From assembly GCA_002409585.1 (NCBI GenBank), contig DHNP01000034.1, positions 15,432 through 45,598 of the forward strand: DNA of 30,167 nucleotides. The letters are read 5' to 3'. How positions within the stretch are numbered: position 1 is the stretch's first letter; every line of letters starts with the position of its first letter. Origin of the DNA: Ruminococcaceae bacterium UBA5413. Its GTDB lineage: Bacteria; Bacillota; Clostridia; Oscillospirales; Acutalibacteraceae. Positions 1-6,552 of this stretch are shown here, in pieces. Below the pieces are notes generated by a model. The model did no database searches. It was given only the letters and a program-made list of their open reading frames with translations, and was not told the DNA's origin. Position numbers and translations under genes: made by a program.

Positions 1-215
1 CAGCCGCCGTAGTAGCGCTTGCCGGGGTAGCCTTCAGCGTACTTGTTTGTGAGCACGCTCCCCATCGCGGCCATTACGGCGGGGGAAACGACGTTTTCGG
101 AGGCTATGAGTTCAAGGTTCTGCTGCTGGCGCTTGAGTTCCTTGTCCATAGCCGCGCCGACTTCAGGGTCTTCTTTCGAAACGAAGCCGATGGTGTCAAT
201 AATATCACTGTACAT
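1..215 (-). CDS. glyA: Serine hydroxymethyltransferase, N-terminal part (truncated by window edge)
   Basis: Serine hydroxymethyltransferase is a cytoplasmic PLP enzyme that interconverts serine plus tetrahydrofolate with glycine plus methylene-tetrahydrofolate, feeding one-carbon metabolism. Only the first 71 residues lie in the window; the rest runs off the left edge. The visible part carries family hallmarks: the LIASEN motif near residues 36-41, then a conserved stretch ending NKYAEGYPGKRYYGG. The ATG at 213-215 follows a GGGAAAGGG ribosome binding site. The promoter is on the minus strand upstream, with -35 TTGTGT at 284-289, a 17-bp spacer and -10 TATAAT at 261-266. This promoter and leader recur in opposite orientation near 4.5 kb. 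Identification is firm despite truncation. Confidence 0.93.
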   Translation of the reverse strand, partial: MYSDIIDTIGFVSKEDPEVGAAMDKELKRQQQNLELIASENVVSPAVMAAMGSVLTNKYAEGYPGKRYYGG

Positions 216-350
216 TTTTTCAATCCCTTTCCCGAACAGATTTGAAAATTTTTATAGTTTATTATAACCTTTCATGCGGTGAAACACAAGTTTAAACGTC
301 CGCCCCAGCCTTGGCTTTTGCATAAAAAACAGAGAAGTTTTTTAAAAGCT
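213..350 (-). repeat. Promoter/leader repeat, copy A (drives glyA)
   Basis: This is the glyA upstream region, including promoter, leader and ribosome binding site. Bases 239-298 are an exact inverted copy of 4521-4580 (60 of 60). Similarity continues with three mismatches to the start codon, and more loosely upstream through a block resembling CTCTGTTTTT and GCCA-GGCTGGGG. On the minus strand the hexamers TTGTGT and TATAAT are separated by 17 bp. A TATAAT at 470-475 on the plus strand could serve nth. The remaining bases, about 350-528, show no other clear element apart from a short match to the mini-ORF at 4604. Confidence 0.9.
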
Positions 351-528
351 TGCCCAAAACATGTTTTTGCTGTAAAATTGATTATGTCTTTACGGTTTTT
401 ACACAAGCGCCGCGCGCATGAGGTTGCGTAACGGCCGTGCGTGCCGCGCCTGTGCCCCGTGGGATGCATTATAATTATGTTTTTATATCTTAAAAAACCG
501 GAAGTTAAGTTTTGCGGGTGGTTTTTCC

Positions 529-1170
529 ATGACTGAAAAACAACGCGCCGACCTTGCGGTCGAGGCGCTTAAAAAAGAATATCCAGGAGCCGTATGCTCG
601 CTTACATACAAAACGCCGCTGCAGCTTCTTATAGCTACGCGCCTTTCAGCGCAGTGCACAGATGCAAGGGTTAACAAGGTGACGCCGCCGCTGTTTAAAA
701 GGTTCCCCGGGCTGGACGCTTTCTGTGCCGGGCCTGTGGGCGATATTGAGGATATTGTACGCCCATGCGGGCTTTACAAGACAAAAGCGCGTGATATCTT
801 TAATATGTGCCGCATGATAAAGGAAGACTTCGGCGGCAAGGTGCCCGACAGTATGGAGCAGCTTTTAAAGCTGCCTGGCGTAGGCAGGAAGACGGCGAAC
901 CTTATTTTAGGCGACGTATACGGCCGGCCGGCCATTGTCACGGACACGCACTGCATAAGGATATGCGGCAGGCTCGGGCTTAGCGAGGGCAAAAACCCGC
1001 TTAAAGTCGAACGGCAGCTCTCAGCTGTTTTGCCGCCGGAGGAGTCAAACGCCTTTTGCCACAGGCTTGTGCTGCACGGCAGGGCGGTATGCAAAGCACG
1101 TACGCCCGAATGCGGCGCGTGCTGCATGGAAAAATTCTGCGTTTACGCGCTCAAACGCAGTAAAGTGTGA
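529..1170 (+). CDS. nth: Endonuclease III (DNA glycosylase/AP lyase)
   Basis: Endonuclease III removes oxidised pyrimidines from DNA and nicks the abasic site in base-excision repair. The 213 residues match the usual family length of about 210. A helix-hairpin-helix motif LPGVGRKTA holds the expected catalytic lysine K121. The catalytic aspartate D139 sits in VTDTH. Four cysteines C188, C195, C198 and C204 have the exact C-x6-C-x2-C-x5-C spacing of the [4Fe-4S] cluster loop. The ATG at 529 follows a GGGTGG-like ribosome binding site. It stands alone, about 240 bp ahead of rny, and is transcribed away from glyA. Identification is firm. Confidence 0.97.
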   Translation: MTEKQRADLAVEALKKEYPGAVCSLTYKTPLQLLIATRLSAQCTDARVNKVTPPLFKRFPGLDAFCAGPVGDIEDIVRPCGLYKTKARDIFNMCRMIKEDFGGKVPDSMEQLLKLPGVGRKTANLILGDVYGRPAIVTDTHCIRICGRLGLSEGKNPLKVERQLSAVLPPEESNAFCHRLVLHGRAVCKARTPECGACCMEKFCVYALKRSKV

Positions 1171-1182
1171 AAATACGGTCTG

Positions 1183-1222
1183 AGCCGGCCCGCCTTTTGT
1201 TTTTTTAAGGCGCGGCTTGTTT
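1183..1222 (+). terminator. Possible terminator after nth
   Basis: A bulged inverted repeat (AGCC...GCCTT with AAGGC..GGCTT) starts 13 bp after the nth stop and is followed by TTGTTTTGG. The stem is imperfect and its long T-rich loop makes the call weak. Confidence 0.35.
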
Positions 1223-1285
1223 TGGCGGTTTGTCTTTTGTTTTTTACCGCAATGCACAGTAATTTCCACGCTTACGTAAAATTTC

Positions 1286-1315
1286 TTGACATTAGGGTAT
1301 AAAAAGTAATACAAT
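1286..1315 (+). promoter_or_regulatory. Sigma-A type promoter for rny
   Basis: A perfect -35 TTGACA (1286-1291), an 18-bp spacer and TACAAT (1310-1315) lie about 100 bp ahead of the rny start. This indicates transcription independent of nth. Confidence 0.7.
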
Positions 1316-1412
1316 TAACATTATGATGCAGTAATTTGCATTAGATAAGCAATGCCGTTACATTTGGATTATTTTTATTTGATAGAAATCATAAACAAGG
1401 AGGTGTCTGCAT

Positions 1413-2972
1413 TTGCAAATTAGTTTAACCCTTTCTATTATTATCACGGTCGTTGTTGCCGCCGCAGCGGCGGTCTTGGCGTTTTTGGCGGGAGTCGCCC
1501 ACCGCAAGAAAACGGCCGAGTTTACCATAGGCTCCGCGGAGCAGGAAGCAAAGCGCATTGTAAGCGAAGCCATAAAGACGGCTGAGTCTAAAAAGAAAGA
1601 AGCCGTGCTCGAGGGCAAAGACGAAATCCACCGCCAGCGTACAGAGTCGGAGCGGGAGCTTAACGACCGCAGAAAAGAAATACAGCGGCAGGAACGCCGC
1701 ATACAGCAAAAGGAAGAGAACCTTGACAAAAGGTCTGAAAACCTTGAGGTTAAGGAGGATATACTCAACAACAAGATAAAACAGGCCGAGGAAAAACGTG
1801 CCGAGGCCGCCACACTTAAAAAGAACCAGTTCGACATGCTGGAGCGTATCTCCGGCTTTACAGCGGATCAGGCTAAGGAGTACCTGCTTAACAACCTCGG
1901 CAACGAGCTTACGCATGAAAAAGCCGTAAAGCTTATGGAGTTCGAGCAGCAGACGCGCGAGGAAGCCGACAAAACCGCGCGCGAGATAATTTCCACGGCC
2001 ATACAGCGCTGTGCGGCAGACCACGTTTCCGAGAGTACCGTTTCCGTCGTACCTTTGCCTAACGACGAAATGAAAGGCAGGATTATCGGCCGCGAGGGCA
2101 GGAACATAAGGGCTATAGAAACCCTCACGGGCGTAGACCTTATAATCGACGATACGCCTGAGGCGATTACGCTTTCATGTTTTGAGCCTGTGCGCCGTGA
2201 AGTCGCGCGCATAGCGCTCGAGCATCTGATAGCTGACGGCAGGATACACCCCGCGCGCATAGAGGAAACAGTCGAGAAGGCGCGCCGCGAAGTGGATGCA
2301 TCCATAAAGCAGGCCGGTGAGCATGCTGTTATAGAAGCAGGCGTTAACGGCGTACACCCTGAGATCGTAAAGCTTCTCGGCAGGCTTAAGTACCGCACAA
2401 GCTACGGGCAGAACGTGCTCGACCATTCTCTTGAGGTTTCGTATATAGCGGGTATGATGGCTTCGGAGCTCGGCATAAACCCGGCGGTAGCGCGCAGGGC
2501 CGGCCTCCTGCATGACATAGGCAAGGCCCTTGACCACGAAATAGAAGGCTCGCACGTTGAGATAGGCGTCAATGTGGCGCGCAAGTACAAGGAAAGCGAC
2601 GCCGTAGTACACGCCATACAGGCTCACCACGGCGACGTCGAGGCAAAAACCGTAGTCGCGTGCCTTGTACAGGCTGCGGATGCCATAAGTGCCGCGAGGC
2701 CGGGCGCACGCCGCGAAAACCTTGAAAATTATATCAAGCGCCTTGAAAAACTTGAATCCCTCGCTTCATCTTTTGAAGGGGTCGACCGCTGCTATGCCAT
2801 ACAGGCGGGCAGGGAAATACGCATAATGGTAAAACCGGACGTCATAACAGACGATAAGATGGTTATACTGGCACGTGACATATGTAAAAAGATAGAGAGC
2901 GACCTTGAGTACCCGGGTCAGATAAAGGTTAATATCATACGTGAGAACAGGGCGATAGAGTACGCAAAGTAA
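1413..2972 (+). CDS. rny: Ribonuclease Y
   Basis: RNase Y is a membrane-anchored endoribonuclease that starts mRNA decay in Firmicutes. The 519-residue protein shows the standard layout: an N-terminal transmembrane helix (about residues 5-28), a long charged coiled coil (about 35-200), a KH RNA-binding domain with GRIIGREGRN at 222-231, and an HD phosphohydrolase domain with H367-D368 in LLHDIGKA. The start is TTG at 1413, chosen because a near-perfect AAGGAGGTG lies just upstream and no better ATG exists. It is followed by ymdB and spoVS, the same order as in Bacillus. Length and all domains are intact. Confidence 0.98.
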   Translation: MQISLTLSIIITVVVAAAAAVLAFLAGVAHRKKTAEFTIGSAEQEAKRIVSEAIKTAESKKKEAVLEGKDEIHRQRTESERELNDRRKEIQRQERRIQQKEENLDKRSENLEVKEDILNNKIKQAEEKRAEAATLKKNQFDMLERISGFTADQAKEYLLNNLGNELTHEKAVKLMEFEQQTREEADKTAREIISTAIQRCAADHVSESTVSVVPLPNDEMKGRIIGREGRNIRAIETLTGVDLIIDDTPEAITLSCFEPVRREVARIALEHLIADGRIHPARIEETVEKARREVDASIKQAGEHAVIEAGVNGVHPEIVKLLGRLKYRTSYGQNVLDHSLEVSYIAGMMASELGINPAVARRAGLLHDIGKALDHEIEGSHVEIGVNVARKYKESDAVVHAIQAHHGDVEAKTVVACLVQAADAISAARPGARRENLENYIKRLEKLESLASSFEGVDRCYAIQAGREIRIMVKPDVITDDKMVILARDICKKIESDLEYPGQIKVNIIRENRAIEYAK

Positions 2973-3071
2973 TCAGTTTTTGCGGCATTGTAGGGGGGCA
3001 GGTGACTGTTCCCCATTTTTATGTTGCCGGTAAAAGGCTTGTACAGGTTTAAACACGGGGGAGGCTTTACT

Positions 3072-3839
3072 ATGAATATTTTGGCGATAGGCGACGTCAT
3101 CGGTTCCGCAGGGTGCGAATTTTTAAGAAAACACCTTCCGGCAATTAAAAGAATAAAAGGCATAGACTTCGTCATTGCAAACGGCGAAAATTCCGCAGAC
3201 GGCAACGGCATAACGCCGAAGTCGGCGGATTACCTTTTTGACAGCGGAGTGGACGCCGTTACTACGGGTAACCACAGCTTCCGCCGCAGGGAAGTGTACG
3301 GTATGTACGACTCGTGCGAATCACTGCTGAGGCCGGCTAATTACCCTTCGTCAGCGCCGGGCAGGGGCGTCTATATCGCCGACCTCGGGCGCCTGCGCAT
3401 ATGCGTGATAAACCTGATGGGCGTAGTGTATATGGAGAGCATGGAACCGCCTTTTGAGGCTGCGGACAGGGTCTTGTCCGCAGACCTGCCGAAAATAAAG
3501 CTCGTTGACTTCCACGCTGAGGCCACAGGCGAAAAACGCGCGCTTGGCTACTACCTTGACGGGCGCGTTTCGGCGGTTTTCGGGACGCACACGCACGTGC
3601 CGACAGCCGACGAGTGCGTACTGCCGGCGGGTACGGGGTATATCTCAGACCTCGGCATGACAGGCCCTGTTGAATCGGTCCTCGGCGTTAAGCCCGACAT
3701 AATCATAAGGAAGATGAAAACAAAAATGCCGCAGCGCTTTGACTGGGCGGAAGGCCAGTGCAAAATGTGCGGGGCAATATTCACTGTTGATGAGGATACC
3801 GGTTTGACAACTTCGGTGGAACGTATACAGATTATGTAA
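3072..3839 (+). CDS. ymdB: YmdB-family metallophosphoesterase (TIGR00282)
   Basis: YmdB proteins are dimetal phosphodiesterases; the Bacillus enzyme hydrolyses cyclic AMP in vitro and affects biofilm and motility decisions, and its gene neighbours RNase Y. This 255-residue protein has the metal-binding motifs GDVIGSAG at the N-terminus, NGENS, TGNHSF and a C-terminal GTHTHVPTAD. The ATG at 3072 is preferred over an in-frame ATG at 3021 because it has a GGGGGAGG ribosome binding site and gives the family-typical start MNILAIGD. It lies about 100 bp after rny. The in vivo substrate in this organism cannot be told from sequence. Confidence 0.93.
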   Translation: MNILAIGDVIGSAGCEFLRKHLPAIKRIKGIDFVIANGENSADGNGITPKSADYLFDSGVDAVTTGNHSFRRREVYGMYDSCESLLRPANYPSSAPGRGVYIADLGRLRICVINLMGVVYMESMEPPFEAADRVLSADLPKIKLVDFHAEATGEKRALGYYLDGRVSAVFGTHTHVPTADECVLPAGTGYISDLGMTGPVESVLGVKPDIIIRKMKTKMPQRFDWAEGQCKMCGAIFTVDEDTGLTTSVERIQIM

Positions 3840-4139
3840 ACAATATGCGCCGCGCGTGTATTGAAGCGTGATTTTCTACAGCAAGCCATATTGCACTGTG
3901 CCTCCCTTGGGCGCATGCCGTACGCCGCTTTGGCGCGGACTTTTTAAGCTGTAAGCTTTTTTGGCCGCGTCAAAGCGGCTCGGTATATATAAATGCAATT
4001 TATTACATATATTGCATAATTAATATAAAATAATTAGAATTTTTTACTAAAATACTATTGAAATATTTTTATATAAGATTTATGATATATATATTGTAGA
4101 AATAACACTAACATAAATGAATCTGTTGGAGGATAGCTT
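3840..4139. other. Intergenic region ymdB-spoVS
   Basis: This 300-bp gap holds a long hairpin (listed separately) and then, from about 3985 to 4125, an extremely AT-rich tract with many TATA-like words. The AT-rich tract probably contains the spoVS promoter. I could not assign a sigma-H or sigma-A pair with confidence. No ORF with coding character was seen. Confidence 0.6.
3924..3979. terminator. Long hairpin after ymdB
   Basis: Arms at 3924-3938 and 3965-3979 are complementary at 14 of 15 positions. They enclose a 26-nt loop that contains T-runs and a duplicated AAGCT. It may work as a terminator for ymdB or as a boundary before spoVS, but no T-run follows the second arm. Confidence 0.5.
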
Positions 4140-4403
4140 ATGGAAATCTTAAAAGTATCTTCAAAATCGGCACCAAATTCGGTTGCAGGGGCGGTTGCCG
4201 GAGTTATAAGGGAGTCCGGTTCCGTTGAGATTCAGGCCGTAGGCGCCGGCGCTACAAACCAGGCTGTCAAAGCCATAGCTATCGCACGCGGTTACCTTGC
4301 GCCATCTGGGATTGATGCCGTTTGCAGGCCCGCTTTCACAAGCATTACGATCGACGGAGAGGAGCGTACGGCCATAAGGCTTATCGTGGAACCAAGCAAA
4401 TAA
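4140..4403 (+). CDS. spoVS: Stage V sporulation protein S
   Basis: SpoVS is a small Alba-like protein needed for late sporulation stages in Bacillus and widely kept in spore formers. The 87-residue length is typical and the sequence matches the family nearly throughout, for example MEILKVSSKS at the start, a central GAGATNQAVKAIAIARG and a C-terminal AIRLIVEP. A strong TTGGAGGA ribosome binding site precedes the ATG. It lies downstream of rny and ymdB, as in Bacillus, but after a hairpin and an AT-rich gap, so it probably has its own promoter. A strong terminator follows. It is the clearest evidence that the organism can sporulate. Confidence 0.97.
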   Translation: MEILKVSSKSAPNSVAGAVAGVIRESGSVEIQAVGAGATNQAVKAIAIARGYLAPSGIDAVCRPAFTSITIDGEERTAIRLIVEPSK

Positions 4404-4419
4404 TAAATTTACATACCCC

Positions 4420-4445
4420 GTCCCCGCCAAACGCGGGGACTTTTT
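4420..4445 (+). terminator. Rho-independent terminator of spoVS
   Basis: An 8-bp perfect stem GTCCCCGC/GCGGGGAC with a 5-nt loop is followed directly by TTTTT. Confidence 0.9.
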
Positions 4446-4465
4446 GCTGCCGTTATGGCTGGGGC

Positions 4466-4603
4466 GGGCTTTAAAAAACCTCTCTGTTTTTATACAGAAG
4501 CCAGGGGCTGGGGGAGCGGCCGTTTAAACTTGTGTTTCACCGCATGAAAGGTTATAATAAACTATAAAAATTTTCAAATCCGTTCGGGAAAGGGACTGAA
4601 AAT
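4466..4603 (+). repeat. Promoter/leader repeat, copy B (upstream of fakA-recG)
   Basis: This is a second, inverted copy of the glyA promoter and leader. Bases 4521-4580 equal the complement of 239-298 without mismatch. It holds TTGTGT (4530-4535), a 17-bp spacer, TATAAT (4553-4558) and a GGGAAAGGG ribosome binding site (4586-4594) placed before an ATG at 4604. Upstream similarity is looser (about 4466-4520). The copy should be an active promoter reading toward fakA. Confidence 0.9.
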
Positions 4604-4681
4604 ATGCGTGCGGCGCTTGTGCGCAAGTTATTTTTATTTAAGGGCTTAATGGGCGCATTAAGGTGTATAATAAAAGCGTAA
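4604..4681 (+). CDS. Possible 25-residue mini-ORF behind the duplicated promoter
   Basis: An ATG with the copied GGGAAAGGG ribosome binding site opens a 25-codon frame (MRAALVRKLFLFK and on, then TAA at 4679-4681). The first 18 bases recur with one mismatch on the minus strand at 402-419, also beginning MRAALV. It is not recognised and could simply be sequence that happens to follow a duplicated translation start. Small size and lack of homology keep confidence low. Confidence 0.2.
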   Translation: MRAALVRKLFLFKGLMGALRCIIKA

Positions 4682-4694
4682 GGCGAGTTTTTGA

Positions 4695-4723
4695 TTGAAC
4701 AGTAATCTTTTATATGTTATAAT
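4695..4723 (+). promoter_or_regulatory. Sigma-A type promoter for fakA-recG
   Basis: TTGAAC (4695-4700), a 17-bp spacer and TATAAT (4718-4723) lie 110 bp before the fakA-like gene. It is a second promoter in addition to the one in repeat copy B. Confidence 0.7.
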
Positions 4724-4833
4724 TAAAGCAGTTTAATATGCGATAACCTGAAAGTATTAATGCGGCGTCCGCCTGCGTGCGGCGCGGCGGCATGCTTTTG
4801 CCGCGGCGGCTGAGTTAAGGGAGTGCTGACGAA

Positions 4834-6516
4834 TTGATTAGCGGAAATGTTCTTAAAGATGCCATAATTTCCGGCGCAAATAATATTATAAACAATAAAA
4901 CATCTGTAGACGATCTTAATATTTTCCCCGTACCCGACGGAGACACCGGCACCAACATGTCCATGACCATAGGGGCGGCCGCTGAAAAGCTGGCGGGCTG
5001 CGACTGCGGCAGTGCCGCCGACGCGGCGTCCGCTGCAGCGTCGGCAATGCTGCGCGGCGCGCGCGGAAACTCCGGCGTTATACTGTCGCTCCTTTTCCGC
5101 GGCTTTTCAAAAGGCGTGGAAGGGCTTGACAGCCTCAGCGGCAAAGATATCCTGAGCGCGCTCAGCCTTGGCGTCAAAGCGGCCTACAACGCCGTGATGA
5201 GGCCTACGGAGGGCACCATGCTTACGGTTTCGCGCGTTGCGTGCGAGGAAGGCAAAGCCGCGCTGGAAGACGGCGACGACCCTGTGCATATATGGGAGGC
5301 CATGTGCGCCGGTGCGCAGGCAGCACTGCAGAAAACGCCGCAGCTGCTTCCGGTGCTCAAGCGCGCGGGCGTGGTGGATGCCGGCGGCAAGGGGCTTTGC
5401 TATATACTTGACGGCATGCTCAGCGTTTTCCGCGACGGAAAGATAATAGAGCTTGAAACGGAAAAAGAGAAGCAGGGCGATGATGCGTCCGACGGCGAAT
5501 TCTTTAAAAATGCGGCTGCCGAGTTCGACACGGACATCCGTTTTACTTACTGCACCGAGTTTATCATAGGCCGTTCGGCCGGCTGCGAACGCGACCCGCA
5601 GGAGCTGCGGACTTTTTTGGAAACAATAGGGGACTGCGTGCTTGTGGTGGCTGACGAGGAAATCATAAAAGTGCACGTCCATACGGAAAACCCCGGCAAA
5701 GCGCTTGAAGCGGCGCTCGGGTTCGGGCAGCTCCTTAAAGTTAAAGTAGACAATATGAAAGAGCAGCACAGGAAGGCTGCCGAGCAGGCAAAGCAGGCGC
5801 CCGCAAAGGCAGAGGCGGCGGAGGAGCTGCAGCCGGCGGAACCGTCGCAGGAGATCGGCTTCGTCGCCGTTGCCGCCGGTGACGGCCTTGAGAGCCTTTT
5901 TAAGGACCTTGGCTGCACGCATGTTGTAAGCGGCGGGCAGACCATGAACCCGAGCACGGCGGAGATGCTCGCGGCCGTAAAGGCGACGCCGGCTAAAAAT
6001 GTTTTTATAATCCCGAACAATAAAAATATTATTATGTCCGCTGAGCAGGTTATACCGCTTGTGACCGACCGCAAAGTCGTCGTTCTGCCTACGCGCACCA
6101 TAGCGCAGGGGCTTTCCGCCCTTTTGGCGTATGACCCGTCGGCCGCTATGGAAGCAAACACGGTAGGCATGATGGAGGCGGCGTCGGCGGTAACGACGGG
6201 CAACGTTACCTTTGCAGCGCGTGACTCCGAGTTCGGCGGCAGGAAGATACACCGCGGCGACATAATGGGCCTTGTTGACGGAAAACTCGAACTTGTTGAA
6301 AAAGACAACGACATAGTCCGTGCCTGCGTAAGGCTTACGCGCTCTATGATAAACCGCGGGACGGCGTTTATCACGCTTCTTTACGGCGAAGGCGTAACAG
6401 AGCAGATGGCCAACGAAGCTTACGGCAAGATCAAGGCAAGGGCGGGCGAGAACGTAGAGGTAACGCTTGTTAAAGGCGGCCAGCCGGTATATTACTTTAT
6501 CATTTCTGTAGAGTAA
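4834..6516 (+). CDS. fakA: DAK2-domain fatty acid kinase catalytic subunit-like protein (YloV/FakA)
   Basis: FakA-type proteins phosphorylate fatty acids held by a FakB carrier so that exogenous fatty acids can enter phospholipid synthesis. The 560 residues match the family length. The N-terminal DAK2 nucleotide-binding domain shows PVPDGDTGTN (D35 and D37 would bind magnesium-ATP) and RGARGNSGVILS. A middle domain follows, then an alanine/glutamate-rich linker around residues 310-340, and a C-terminal domain with GGQTMNPSTAEML and PNNKNIIMSAEQ. The start is TTG at 4834 with TAAGGGAGTG upstream. It lies 36 bp before recG, a common Firmicute pairing. No fakB is in the window. The lipid substrate is inferred from the family. 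Confidence 0.92.
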   Translation: MISGNVLKDAIISGANNIINNKTSVDDLNIFPVPDGDTGTNMSMTIGAAAEKLAGCDCGSAADAASAAASAMLRGARGNSGVILSLLFRGFSKGVEGLDSLSGKDILSALSLGVKAAYNAVMRPTEGTMLTVSRVACEEGKAALEDGDDPVHIWEAMCAGAQAALQKTPQLLPVLKRAGVVDAGGKGLCYILDGMLSVFRDGKIIELETEKEKQGDDASDGEFFKNAAAEFDTDIRFTYCTEFIIGRSAGCERDPQELRTFLETIGDCVLVVADEEIIKVHVHTENPGKALEAALGFGQLLKVKVDNMKEQHRKAAEQAKQAPAKAEAAEELQPAEPSQEIGFVAVAAGDGLESLFKDLGCTHVVSGGQTMNPSTAEMLAAVKATPAKNVFIIPNNKNIIMSAEQVIPLVTDRKVVVLPTRTIAQGLSALLAYDPSAAMEANTVGMMEAASAVTTGNVTFAARDSEFGGRKIHRGDIMGLVDGKLELVEKDNDIVRACVRLTRSMINRGTAFITLLYGEGVTEQMANEAYGKIKARAGENVEVTLVKGGQPVYYFIISVE

Positions 6517-6552
6517 AAGTTTTAAAGTAAAACAGTCTGCGGGTGTGGAAAA

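Noticed and set aside
272..469. Minus-strand ORF of 65 residues between glyA and nth
   Set aside because: It covers the promoter repeat, has no ribosome binding site and no recognisable protein character.
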